A stretch of DNA of 8,811 nt from Caldora sp. SIO3E6 (GCA_010672185.1 JAAHHL010000020.1:1-8811); one strand, 5' to 3'; shown: positions 1 through 6,293, counted from the first letter of the stretch. The notes: generated by a model from the letters alone, not told the origin. Program-made: numbers and translations.

Positions 1-580
1 GTAGCCGACTGGGACGTCCTTGCCAAAACTCAATCTCGACGGGAACAACCCGGAAGCCTCCCCAATGGGGGGGACGGGTAACCTCCCTAGCGGCATATTC
101 CTCCTGGAGCTGCTGTAACTTTTGATCGATAACTTGCCGATTCTCGATTACTTGACTTTGAGAAGAAGCCCAAGCTGCCAGCTGAGAAGCTGGGGGACGG
201 CTCTTAAAATAGGCATCAGACTCACTCGGTGCAACTTTCTCCACCCGCCCTTCAATACGTACCTGTCTTTCTAACTGAGCCCACCAAAATACAAGAGCCC
301 CCCAAGGATTATCCTGCAACTGTTGCCCTTTGTAACTTTGGTAGTTGGTATAAAAAACAAAACCTCGCTCATCGTAGTCTTTCAGCAACACTATCCGAGC
401 AGAAGGCTTACCTTCCGGACTAGCAGTAGCAATCGTCATGGCATTGGGCTCAGGCAAGTCCGCTGCTAAAGCCTGGTTAAACCAAGTGTGAAATTGTTTA
501 AAAGGATTGGAGTCAGCATTCGCTTCACTCAAAGCTTCGTAAGTGTAATCCCTGCGTAAATCTGCTACGCTTGTGTTCAT
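1..580 (-). CDS. pdxH: Pyridoxamine 5'-phosphate oxidase (3' end beyond window)
   Basis: This gene reads leftward from an ATG at 580-578 and runs off the window after 193 codons; about 20 C-terminal residues should be missing. PdxH is an FMN-dependent cytosolic homodimer that oxidises PNP/PMP to pyridoxal 5'-phosphate, the last step of vitamin B6 salvage. Seen in the translation: the FMN-binding stretch ARIVLLK (61-67), FYTNYQSYKG (76-85), the PLP-binding segment Y124...SRPPASQLAAWAS (127-139), PPHWGGFRV (170-178) and FWQGRPSRL at the break, just before the expected HDRF motif. These match the family in order and spacing. One oddity is Tyr83 where E. coli and plant enzymes have Arg (S-R-K) near the FMN phosphate; Lys84 is kept. 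No clear Shine-Dalgarno precedes the ATG. It is divergent from the LapA-domain gene. Identification is firm. Confidence 0.95.
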   Translation of the reverse strand, partial: MNTSVADLRRDYTYEALSEANADSNPFKQFHTWFNQALAADLPEPNAMTIATASPEGKPSARIVLLKDYDERGFVFYTNYQSYKGQQLQDNPWGALVFWWAQLERQVRIEGRVEKVAPSESDAYFKSRPPASQLAAWASSQSQVIENRQVIDQKLQQLQEEYAAREVTRPPHWGGFRVVPVEIEFWQGRPSRL

Positions 581-762
581 GTGTCGTTATCTTAATGCTG
601 AGCTAATAATTATTCTGTCTGAATCTTAGAGCGATTTGCTTTAAGTTGCTATTAGCGGGTAATTATAGTATTTTTGTGAAGCATAATCAAGAGTAAGACA
701 CAATATAGAACTGAAGCGTTTCATTGTCACTCTTGTTAAAATTGGCACACGGATCAAAGGCC

Positions 763-767
763 AAGGA
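763..767 (+). promoter_or_regulatory. Ribosome binding site of the LapA-domain gene
   Basis: AAGGA lies 9 nt before the ATG at 777 and supports that start. A weak upstream promoter candidate (TTGCTA at 646, 17-bp spacer, TATTTT at 669) lies in the divergent spacer shared with pdxH but matches the consensus poorly. Confidence 0.6.
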
Positions 768-776
768 TTGCTATAG

Positions 777-1139
777 ATGAGACAAATTAACTTTCTGGTT
801 ATTTTTATTTTGTGCTTAGTAGTGGGTATATTTAGCTTACAAAATACCCAGTCTGTCACTGTTCAAATTGTCCGAGGTATCCAAATTGAGGCTCCCTTAG
901 CGATTGACCTGCTAATAGCCGCCTGGTTTGGAGCTATTTTTGCTTGGTTATTTAGCATCTGGGTTCGTTTACAGCACAAACTGGTTGCCTTTGGGTTTAA
1001 TCTCAGGCTGCGCTCCAAAGATAAAAAAATTGAGCAATTAGAGAAAAATGTTGAACACTACAAGGTAGAACTCGAAGACCAACAACTGCCTGCTCTATCA
1101 CCATCACCAACCATAACAGAAGGGACTTTGGTCGAATAA
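777..1139 (+). CDS. LapA-domain (DUF1049) inner-membrane protein
   Basis: This is a 120-aa protein with the layout of the LapA/DUF1049 family: a first membrane helix at about residues 5-21, the family-typical SLQNTQSVTVQ stretch (20-30) just after it, a second membrane helix at about 41-63, then a charged coiled-coil-like region (about 78-103, rich in K, E and Q) and a Ser/Pro/Thr-rich tail. In E. coli LapA works with LapB in controlling lipopolysaccharide assembly; in cyanobacteria the role of the homologue is not established, so I give no symbol. The start is supported by AAGGA 9 nt upstream. The stop is 22 bp before the TTG start of scpA, so co-transcription is likely, although no functional link between the two is known to me. 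Confidence 0.85.
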   Translation: MRQINFLVIFILCLVVGIFSLQNTQSVTVQIVRGIQIEAPLAIDLLIAAWFGAIFAWLFSIWVRLQHKLVAFGFNLRLRSKDKKIEQLEKNVEHYKVELEDQQLPALSPSPTITEGTLVE

Positions 1140-1161
1140 CTGAAGCTCGAAGAGTTGAAGA

Positions 1162-1980
1162 TTGAAAACACCAGCCACCGAAGCGATCGCTCTCTTGATT
1201 GATCTGGCACAGCAAGGGGAAATTAATCCCTGGGATGTTCAGGTGATTGAGGTAATAGACCGCTACTTAAGTACATTAGCCTTAGACGAAGAACTAGAAC
1301 CCGGACGCCACAACGCGGACTTATCTCAATCCGGGCAAGCTTTTTTGTGGGCATCAATGCTGGTTTTACTCAAAGCTGATACCTTAGAGCGTTTGGAGGA
1401 GCCTGAAGAATCAGAATTTGATGAAGAAGAAGAGCTGGATACCGTTGGTAAAAGTCAATTACCACAACATCTAGAGCGCCATCTGCGTCGCCGTCCCACT
1501 GCTCCTCCACCCAAAAGAAGACCTGTAACTCTGCAAGAGCTAATTGAGCAATTGCAGGAGATGGCAGAGCAAATCGGCGAAACATCACTGCGTCCCCGCC
1601 AACGACATCCTCGTTCTCTTTCTCGCACTCAGGCAGCAAAAGCGATCGCTCATCTAGCTCATGATGAAAATCTTACAGAAACTGCAACCAGGCTGGAGGT
1701 ATTTATCTCTCGTCACTGGCAAGAACTATCTGGAGGAAAAGATTGGCTGAATTTAGATCAATTGTTAGAGTGGTGGACGGCATCACTAGCAGCGACGGAT
1801 GAAACTGATTCCCTGGAAAATGGCTTAGCTTTACACCACGGTGCTGTTGCAGAAACTGAACCAACGGCACATGACCGAGTAGGTGTATTTTGGGCGCTGC
1901 TACTATTGTCAGCTCAGTCCAAAGTTGAGTTATTCCAAGAGGAATTTTACCAAGATTTAAAAATCCGCTCGCTGGAGTGA
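1162..1980 (+). CDS. scpA: Segregation and condensation protein A (kleisin)
   Basis: ScpA is the kleisin subunit that bridges SMC heads and, with ScpB, forms the bacterial condensin acting in chromosome organisation and segregation. The 272-aa product has the N-terminal kleisin helices (LLIDLAQQGEINPWDVQVIE, residues 11-30, then FLWASMLVLLKADTLE at 61-76), a strongly acidic linker (about 79-93), a basic/proline-rich stretch (about 105-121) and a C-terminal winged-helix-like segment (VGVFWALLLLSAQSKVELFQ, 240-259). Length is normal for cyanobacterial ScpA. The start is a TTG: an in-frame TGA at 1156-1158 rules out anything further upstream and the next Met is residue 66, inside the domain, so TTG is the only sensible start. 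No strong Shine-Dalgarno is visible. Two HIP1 octamers lie inside the gene. scpB is not in the window. Confidence 0.93.
   Translation: MKTPATEAIALLIDLAQQGEINPWDVQVIEVIDRYLSTLALDEELEPGRHNADLSQSGQAFLWASMLVLLKADTLERLEEPEESEFDEEEELDTVGKSQLPQHLERHLRRRPTAPPPKRRPVTLQELIEQLQEMAEQIGETSLRPRQRHPRSLSRTQAAKAIAHLAHDENLTETATRLEVFISRHWQELSGGKDWLNLDQLLEWWTASLAATDETDSLENGLALHHGAVAETEPTAHDRVGVFWALLLLSAQSKVELFQEEFYQDLKIRSLE
1183..1190. repeat. HIP1 octamer GCGATCGC
   Basis: Highly iterated palindrome characteristic of many cyanobacterial genomes. It lies within codons 8-10 of scpA and was used here as a taxonomic hint. Confidence 0.9.
1642..1649. repeat. HIP1 octamer GCGATCGC
   Basis: Second HIP1 copy, inside scpA (encoding around Ala161-Ile162). 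Confidence 0.9.
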
Positions 1981-2074
1981 ACTTCTACCAGGATTTACTC
2001 CTATTTACTTGATCGCAGGTGATTATTGAACGGTAGCAAACACAAAATGCTGTGAATCTATCGTTTGGTAACTT

Positions 2075-2141
2075 GACCATTGTGGTCTATGGGGAGTAAC
2101 CAACAGGGAGTCGAAAAATACCCTAACCGCGTAATAGCGGT
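2075..2141 (+). other. Two small hairpins in the leader of the nucleotidyltransferase gene
   Basis: The 232-bp spacer between scpA and the next gene contains GACCA-TTG-TGGTC (2075-2087) and ACCGC-GTAATA-GCGGT (2126-2141). Both stems are only 5 bp and neither is followed by a T-run, so they are not convincing terminators. They could be part of a structured leader or chance. I see no promoter in this spacer that I trust. Confidence 0.25.
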
Positions 2142-2197
2142 GAAGTGGTTACAATCAGACTCAATAACTAAACCAAACAAAATTGGCCTAGTAGACT

Positions 2198-2202
2198 AAG
2201 GA
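2198..2202 (+). promoter_or_regulatory. Ribosome binding site of the nucleotidyltransferase gene
   Basis: AAGGA (in TAAGGAAAG) 10 nt before the ATG at 2213 supports this start. Confidence 0.65.
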
Positions 2203-2212
2203 AAGAATATTC

Positions 2213-3373
2213 ATGAAAGCTATGATTTTGGCAGCGGGCAAAGGAACTCGCGTTCGCCCCATAACTTATACCATTCCCAAGCCACTAATTCCCATCCTGC
2301 AAAAGCCAGTGATGGAGTTTTTACTAGAATTGCTACGACAGCATGGTTTTAACCAAGTTGTAGTTAATGTCAGTCATCTGGCTAACGAAATTGAGAACTA
2401 TTTCCGCGACGGACAAAGATTTGGTGTCGAGATTGCCTATTCCTTTGAGGGTCGCATTGTTGATGGGCAGTTAGTGGGAGAAGCTCTTGGTTCTGCGGGT
2501 GGAATGCGTCGCATCCAAGACTTTAACCCCTTTTTCGATGAAACATTTGTTGTCCTCTGCGGTGATGCACTCATTGACCTCGACTTATCAGCAGCAGTTA
2601 AGTTCCATAAAGAAAAGGGAGCAATCGCCACCATAGTTACCAAACCTGTACCCAAAGATCAGGTTCCTAGCTATGGTGTGGTTGTCACTGATGAATTAGG
2701 AAAGGTTAAAGCCTTCCAGGAAAAGCCCTCAGTAGAAGAAGCTCTTAGCAACAATATCAACACAGGTATTTATATTTTTGAACCAGAGGTACTAAATTAT
2801 ATACCATCTGGCCAAGAATACGACATTGGTGGTGATTTATTTCCTAAGTTGGTGGAAATGGGCGCACCGTTTTATGCAGTGCCTATGGACTTCCAGTGGG
2901 TCGATATTGGTAAAGTTCCAGACTACTGGCACGCAGTGAGGGGTGTTTTACAGGGAGAAATAAAAAATGTTGCTATTCCTGGGAAGGAAGTGCATCCAGG
3001 AATTTATACTGGTTTGAATGTTGCTGTTAATTGGGACAAGGTAGATGTCACCGGACCAGTTTATATCGGTGGTATGACCCATATTGAAGACGGAGCAAAA
3101 ATTATTGGACCCGCAATGATTGGCCCTAGCTGTCGCATCTGTAGCGGAGCAACAGTGGAGAACAGCGTTATTTTTGAGTATTCCCGCTTGGGACCAGGGG
3201 TACGTTTGGTAGACAAGCTCGTTTTTGGACGCTACTGCGTTGATAAAACTGGTGCAGCAATTGATGTTCAAGCAGCAGCTCTAGATTGGTTGATTACCGA
3301 TACTCGTAGGGGTATGCCTGCCCAAGAGCCAGCGGAGCAACAAGTAATTGCCGAATTGCTCGGAAATAGTTAA
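2213..3373 (+). CDS. Sugar-phosphate nucleotidyltransferase (mannose-1-P guanylyltransferase-like)
   Basis: The 386-aa protein is a sugar-nucleotide pyrophosphorylase that would join NTP and a sugar 1-phosphate to give NDP-sugar plus pyrophosphate for polysaccharide or glycoconjugate synthesis. Seen: the nucleotide-binding signature LAAGKGTRVRP (6-16) followed by IPKP (21-24), the metal/substrate loop GDAL (117-120), FQEKP (168-172), NTGIYIFEPEVL (183-194) and WVDIGKVPDYW (229-239). From about residue 250 there are hexapeptide-type repeats of a left-handed beta-helix (for example YIGGMTHIEDGAKIIGPAMI). This two-domain form is usually annotated in cyanobacteria as mannose-1-phosphate guanylyltransferase or generic NDP-sugar pyrophosphorylase; the exact sugar and nucleotide cannot be read from the sequence, so no symbol is given. 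It has its own spacer and ribosome binding site and is followed by a probable terminator. Confidence 0.9.
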   Translation: MKAMILAAGKGTRVRPITYTIPKPLIPILQKPVMEFLLELLRQHGFNQVVVNVSHLANEIENYFRDGQRFGVEIAYSFEGRIVDGQLVGEALGSAGGMRRIQDFNPFFDETFVVLCGDALIDLDLSAAVKFHKEKGAIATIVTKPVPKDQVPSYGVVVTDELGKVKAFQEKPSVEEALSNNINTGIYIFEPEVLNYIPSGQEYDIGGDLFPKLVEMGAPFYAVPMDFQWVDIGKVPDYWHAVRGVLQGEIKNVAIPGKEVHPGIYTGLNVAVNWDKVDVTGPVYIGGMTHIEDGAKIIGPAMIGPSCRICSGATVENSVIFEYSRLGPGVRLVDKLVFGRYCVDKTGAAIDVQAAALDWLITDTRRGMPAQEPAEQQVIAELLGNS

Positions 3374-3400
3374 TTTGAATTGTTTATTTGTTGTTTGTTA

Positions 3401-3446
3401 TTCGTTGTTGGTTGTTTGTCAAAAAAAACAAATAACCAACAACAAA
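3401..3446. repeat. Long near-perfect inverted repeat (19-bp stem)
   Basis: Positions 3401-3419 pair with 3428-3446 with one mismatch (C3403/A3444) and one G-T pair (3414/3433); the loop is eight bases, mostly A. The left arm belongs to the same family as the 14-bp unit at 6227-6282 in reverse orientation: 3391-3404 matches it at 12 of 14 positions and 3412-3420 at 9 of 9. It lies just after the nucleotidyltransferase stop. Confidence 0.75.
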
Positions 3447-3447
3447 G

Positions 3448-3502
3448 CGACGGGCAGCTATTCCTCCCATCCCTAGAAGGAATTTGCTTCCCGCCGTTTT
3501 TT
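3448..3502 (+). terminator. Probable intrinsic terminator in the convergent spacer
   Basis: An interrupted stem pairs CG 3448-3449 with 3495-3496, CGGG 3451-3454 with CCCG 3490-3493, AGC 3456-3458 with GCT 3486-3488, and ATTCCT 3460-3465 with AGGAAT 3478-3483, leaving a 12-nt loop. It is followed at once by TTTTTT (3497-3502) on the plus strand. This fits termination of the nucleotidyltransferase transcript before the convergent moeB gene. The mismatches and large loop lower certainty. Confidence 0.55.
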
Positions 3503-3553
3503 GTGAAACCCTTACCCAGAAATGATTTCGCAATGTATGGGAGGATCCTTTCC

Positions 3554-3589
3554 CCCCACACCTCCCACACTTCCCACACCCCCCACACT
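3554..3589 (-). repeat. 9-bp tandem repeat, 4 copies (family A, inverted copy)
   Basis: Four units of YCCCACACY on the plus strand. Read on the minus strand it is (A/G)GTGTGGG(A/G), the same unit as the array at 6046-6108 but in opposite orientation. On the minus strand, in the 3' flank of moeB, it has at least four runs of three or more G with short spacers, a G-quadruplex-type pattern. Confidence 0.85.
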
Positions 3590-3635
3590 CCTCCTCAGTT
3601 CAGGATTTGAGCCTTAACAAGGGTGTCATTCGTCT

Positions 3636-4808
3636 TTAATACTCAGGTACAGAAGAATCGATTTCCCGACTCCAGGCAGTAATGCCGCCTTTAACATTAG
3701 TACCTTCAATCCCAGCTTCTTTCAAAATACCTAAAGCTTTTGCTGAGCGACCCCCCATCTTACAATGAGCAATCAACTTATGCCCATTAAGCAGTTCCTT
3801 GACTTTTGCCACACCGAGACCATTTTCAATCTCTGGTAGGGGTACTAGTACTGAACCAGGAATTTTGGCAATGTCGTACTCATGAGGATTGCGAACATCT
3901 AGCAGAACAAAATCATCCTGACTACTGTCAAGCAGTTCCTTGAGTTCCTGCACAGTTATCTCTTGCATATCTATTTGTCGTTTAGCTTCCTCGGCTTTAG
4001 CTTGAGGAATACCACAGAATTGTTCGTAGTCAATTAATTTTTCAATTACGGGTCGTTCTGGGTTGGGTCGCAGCTTCAGCTCTCGGAAAGTCATATCCAA
4101 AGAGTTGTAGAGCAATAACCGTCCACTCAGGGTGGTACCATTACCCAAAATAATTTTAACAGTTTCGGTTGCTTGAATAACACCGATTAGTCCAGGTAAG
4201 ATACCCAAGACACCTCCTTCGGCACAGGAGGGAACCATTCCCGGTGGTGGGGGTTCGGGGAAGAGATCCCGGTAGTTTGGTCCCCCTTCGTAATTAAACA
4301 CCGTAGCCTGACCTTCAAACCGAAAGATTGAGCCATAGACGTTGGGTTTATTGAGCAGTACACAAGCGTCATTGACTAAGTAACGGGTGGGGAAATTATC
4401 AGTACCATCCACTACGATATCGTAGGGCTCCATAATTTCCAAAGCGTTTTCAGAACTTAGGCGAGTTTCATACAGATCTACCTGGCAGTAGGGATTGATT
4501 TCGAGAATTCGCTCCTTAGCTGACTGAATCTTCGGTTTACCTACCCAAGAAGTACCGTGAATGACCTGACGCTGGAGATTAGAGCTATCAACGACATCAA
4601 AATCTACTAAACCAAGACGCCCAATTCCAGCCGCAGCAAGATAAAGCAACAACGGCGAACCCAAGCCACCGCTGCCAATGCAGAGGACGCTGGCAGCTTT
4701 GAGGCGTTTTTGCCCTTCTAGTCCAACTTCCGGCAAAATTAGGTGCCGGGAGTAACGTTCATATTCTTCTTTGTTGAGCTGGATTTGCTCCAGATTCGGA
4801 TTGAGCAT
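3636..4808 (-). CDS. moeB: MoeB/MoeZ-type sulfur-carrier adenylyltransferase with rhodanese domain
   Basis: The N-terminal ThiF/MoeB domain (about 12-265) adenylates the C-terminal Gly-Gly of a ubiquitin-like sulfur carrier such as MoaD; the C-terminal rhodanese domain (about 283-385) supplies sulfur as a persulfide. This serves molybdopterin synthesis and perhaps other sulfur carriers. Seen: ATP loop CIGSGGLGSP (43-52), D69/D71 region, RQVIH (80-84), DGTDNF (134-139), conserved Cys195 in PSCAEGGVLG, and rhodanese active Cys349 in HCKMGGRS. The two zinc-binding CxxC pairs of E. coli MoeB are absent (NYRD at 178-181, no CxxC near 250-265), as in the MoeZ-type proteins of actinobacteria and cyanobacteria. 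Length of 390 aa is normal for this fusion. It lies downstream of rca on the same strand, but a 228-bp repeat-bearing gap and a promoter candidate suggest separate transcription. No clear Shine-Dalgarno is visible. Confidence 0.93.
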   Translation of the reverse strand: MLNPNLEQIQLNKEEYERYSRHLILPEVGLEGQKRLKAASVLCIGSGGLGSPLLLYLAAAGIGRLGLVDFDVVDSSNLQRQVIHGTSWVGKPKIQSAKERILEINPYCQVDLYETRLSSENALEIMEPYDIVVDGTDNFPTRYLVNDACVLLNKPNVYGSIFRFEGQATVFNYEGGPNYRDLFPEPPPPGMVPSCAEGGVLGILPGLIGVIQATETVKIILGNGTTLSGRLLLYNSLDMTFRELKLRPNPERPVIEKLIDYEQFCGIPQAKAEEAKRQIDMQEITVQELKELLDSSQDDFVLLDVRNPHEYDIAKIPGSVLVPLPEIENGLGVAKVKELLNGHKLIAHCKMGGRSAKALGILKEAGIEGTNVKGGITAWSREIDSSVPEY

Positions 4809-4873
4809 AGCAATTGGTGAGGAAATGGTGGATTTAAGATCCTATCCAAAAACAATATCGTTTGTGTCCTGGA

Positions 4874-4902
4874 GTATTATTAGTTTTTAGAAAAATTATC
4901 AA
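4874..4902 (-). promoter_or_regulatory. Candidate promoter of moeB
   Basis: On the minus strand TTGATA (4902-4897), a 17-bp spacer and TAATAC (4879-4874) lie about 65 bp before the moeB ATG. The -35 is one base off consensus; the -10 is poor. Placement between the repeat array and moeB is sensible. Confidence 0.35.
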
Positions 4903-4911
4903 TTCTCTTTT

Positions 4912-4970
4912 CCCCATCTCTCCATCTCTCCATCTCCCCATCTCCCCATCTCCCCATCTCCCCATCTCCC
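4912..4970. repeat. 8-bp tandem repeat, 7 copies (CCCCATCT)
   Basis: Seven consecutive 8-bp units: ccccatct, then two variant units ctccatct, then four perfect ccccatct, with three more C. On the minus (coding-sense) strand it reads AGATGGGG and gives at least four GGGG runs spaced by four bases, a canonical G-quadruplex pattern between the rca stop and moeB. Confidence 0.9.
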
Positions 4971-5036
4971 TTAGGGATGGTCATAATTTCCTCTGGCTGG
5001 AATTGATGATCTTTATCAAGGCTCCAGCTTTTGAGC

Positions 5037-6002
5037 TCATTGGCATTCAGAGACTGCTGAGCTACCTTGAGTAGTTATGGGTTTCTTATAGTTGGAATTG
5101 ACAGATTCTTGGATAGTTTCTCCCAAGACCTTATTGTACTCTCTAGCAAGTTTTAGGGTCTCCACCTGTTCTTGTTCACTCCTCATCATTTCCCCAAATT
5201 CGACTAAGCGAGATAGGGTAAAGTCCGGTTTGGGGAATTGTGGTGGCCCTTCCACACTGTTGATTACACGGGAGGAAATTTTGTCAACCCCAATTTGATG
5301 AATAAACTCAAGGATTTGTTCATCATAAATCCGCGATCGCAAAGCACTAAAAAAGTCAATCGCTTGCTGGGAGAAGGTATCGACTAACTGTTCTATGTCA
5401 GCACGAGCCAGTCCATCTTCAGCAAAGATACCACTGACAATGCCAATACGGTCTTCCCGGTTAGGTTCCCAGTAGAATTTCTCCATCCTACCATCCCGAA
5501 TCAGAGGGGCATACAAGGTAGAAAAGTCATTGCCTGTCACGATAATGGGAATACGCTGTAGGGGGTTGGAGTCATAACTGCCAGGGAGTTGCACATCGGT
5601 GGGACTATCGGCAATATTCATCAATGTGCCATTCACTAATTGAGTATTCACCGTATATTGAGTACCGCGATCGATTCTTCCTGCTCCAATATCCAAGTCA
5701 TTGATAATCAGCACAAACATTTTTCCCCGCACCTTAACCATCTCCGCTGCTTCTCGATAGCGCAGACGGATCAAACGCCCTGGGTCACCCGCATCTGGAC
5801 TTTCTAGTTCCCCTGCTGACATCCGAACCGCTTCAATACCCATGCGCTCGAAGACTAACTCACACTGAAAAGATTTACCTTCTCCCTTACGTCCATGAAT
5901 ACCCAGAATCAGGGGTACACGGACATTATTGAGTTCCAGGTAATTTTTGGTGATGTGGATTGCTAGTTTATCCAGAAAGCGGGGAGAAATGTAGTAGCTC
6001 AT
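5037..6002 (-). CDS. rca: Rubisco activase, AAA+ domain only
   Basis: Rca is an AAA+ ATPase that removes inhibitory sugar phosphates from Rubisco; in cyanobacteria it associates with carboxysomes. The start chosen is ATG at 6002 (MSYYISPRFLDKLAIHITKN is the standard N-terminus); a TTG one codon upstream is unlikely to be used. Of 321 residues, seen: Walker A GRKGEGKS (37-44), Walker B FVLIINDLD (96-104), sensor-1 IVTGND (154-159), the arginine-bearing RDGRMEKFYWEP (169-180), and the alpha-helical C-terminal subdomain to about 300. Many cyanobacterial Rca proteins continue through a linker into a Rubisco-small-subunit-like (SSUL) domain of roughly 90 residues; this one stops after a short polar tail, so SSUL is absent. 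SSUL-less cyanobacterial forms exist, so this may be natural rather than damage. It is transcribed toward moeB; the upstream side is a repeat island. Confidence 0.94.
   Translation of the reverse strand: MSYYISPRFLDKLAIHITKNYLELNNVRVPLILGIHGRKGEGKSFQCELVFERMGIEAVRMSAGELESPDAGDPGRLIRLRYREAAEMVKVRGKMFVLIINDLDIGAGRIDRGTQYTVNTQLVNGTLMNIADSPTDVQLPGSYDSNPLQRIPIIVTGNDFSTLYAPLIRDGRMEKFYWEPNREDRIGIVSGIFAEDGLARADIEQLVDTFSQQAIDFFSALRSRIYDEQILEFIHQIGVDKISSRVINSVEGPPQFPKPDFTLSRLVEFGEMMRSEQEQVETLKLAREYNKVLGETIQESVNSNYKKPITTQGSSAVSECQ
5333..5340. repeat. HIP1 octamer GCGATCGC
   Basis: Third HIP1 copy, within rca. Confidence 0.9.
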
Positions 6003-6045
6003 CAAATTCCAGCAGGACTTACGCGGCTACACTACTTTACCAGAT

Positions 6046-6108
6046 GGGGAGTGTGGGAAGTGTGGGGAGTGTGGGGAGTGTGGGAAGTGTGGGAAGTGTG
6101 GGAAGTGT
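6046..6108 (+). repeat. 9-bp tandem repeat, 7 copies (family A, GGGRAGTGT)
   Basis: Seven exact-length units alternating ggggagtgt and gggaagtgt, beginning about 44 bp upstream of the rca start. The plus strand has many G-runs of 3-4 separated by 5-6 bases (G-quadruplex pattern). An inverted copy of the same family lies at 3554-3589. Confidence 0.92.
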
Positions 6109-6110
6109 GG

Positions 6111-6150
6111 GAAGCTGAGGGAAGCTGAGGGAAGCTGAGGGAAGCTGAGG
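6111..6150 (+). repeat. 10-bp tandem repeat, 4 copies (GAAGCTGAGG)
   Basis: Four perfect 10-bp units directly following the 9-bp array; the junction shares the string GGGAAG with the preceding unit, as if one unit grew from the other. Confidence 0.92.
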
Positions 6151-6195
6151 GAGACAAGGGAGACAAGGGAGACAAGGGAGACAAGGGAGACAAGG
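6151..6195 (+). repeat. 9-bp tandem repeat, 5 copies (GAGACAAGG)
   Basis: Five perfect units with no gap after the 10-bp array; the preceding unit ends in GAGG and this one starts with GAG. Confidence 0.92.
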
Positions 6196-6226
6196 AGGAG
6201 ATTTACTGTTCCCAATCCCCAATTCT

Positions 6227-6282
6227 CAAATGACAAACAACAAATGACAAACAACAAATGACAAACAACAAATGACAAACAA
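6227..6282 (+). repeat. 14-bp tandem repeat, 4 copies (CAAATGACAAACAA)
   Basis: Four perfect 14-bp units (two heptamer-like halves) followed by a decayed copy (CAAATAACAA). It resembles the short tandemly repeated repetitive sequences described in filamentous cyanobacteria. A related sequence in reverse orientation lies at 3391-3420. Confidence 0.9.
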
Positions 6283-6293
6283 CAAATAACAAT

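Noticed and set aside
229..423. 64-codon plus-strand frame
   Set aside because: It is antisense to pdxH, whose reading frame is strongly supported by conserved motifs.
3380..3610. Open frames on both strands in the convergent spacer
   Set aside because: They consist of the inverted repeat, the terminator-like hairpin and the CCCACAC array (Ser-His-Thr repeats); no coding signal.
4862..5074. 70-codon plus-strand frame over the CCCCATCT array
   Set aside because: Repeat-derived Ser-Pro-His-Leu-Pro-Ile peptide that also overlaps the end of rca in antisense; no ribosome binding site.
6027..6278. Open frames of 61-83 codons on the minus strand over the tandem arrays (Leu-Val-Ser and Pro-Thr-Leu repeats)
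   Set aside because: The periodic peptides are a direct product of 9-, 10- and 14-bp DNA repeats whose units are read in whatever frame is open; no ribosome binding site and no family character.
6227..6290. CRISPR-like direct repeats
   Set aside because: The 14-bp units are immediately adjacent with no spacers, and no cas gene is present; this is a simple tandem array.
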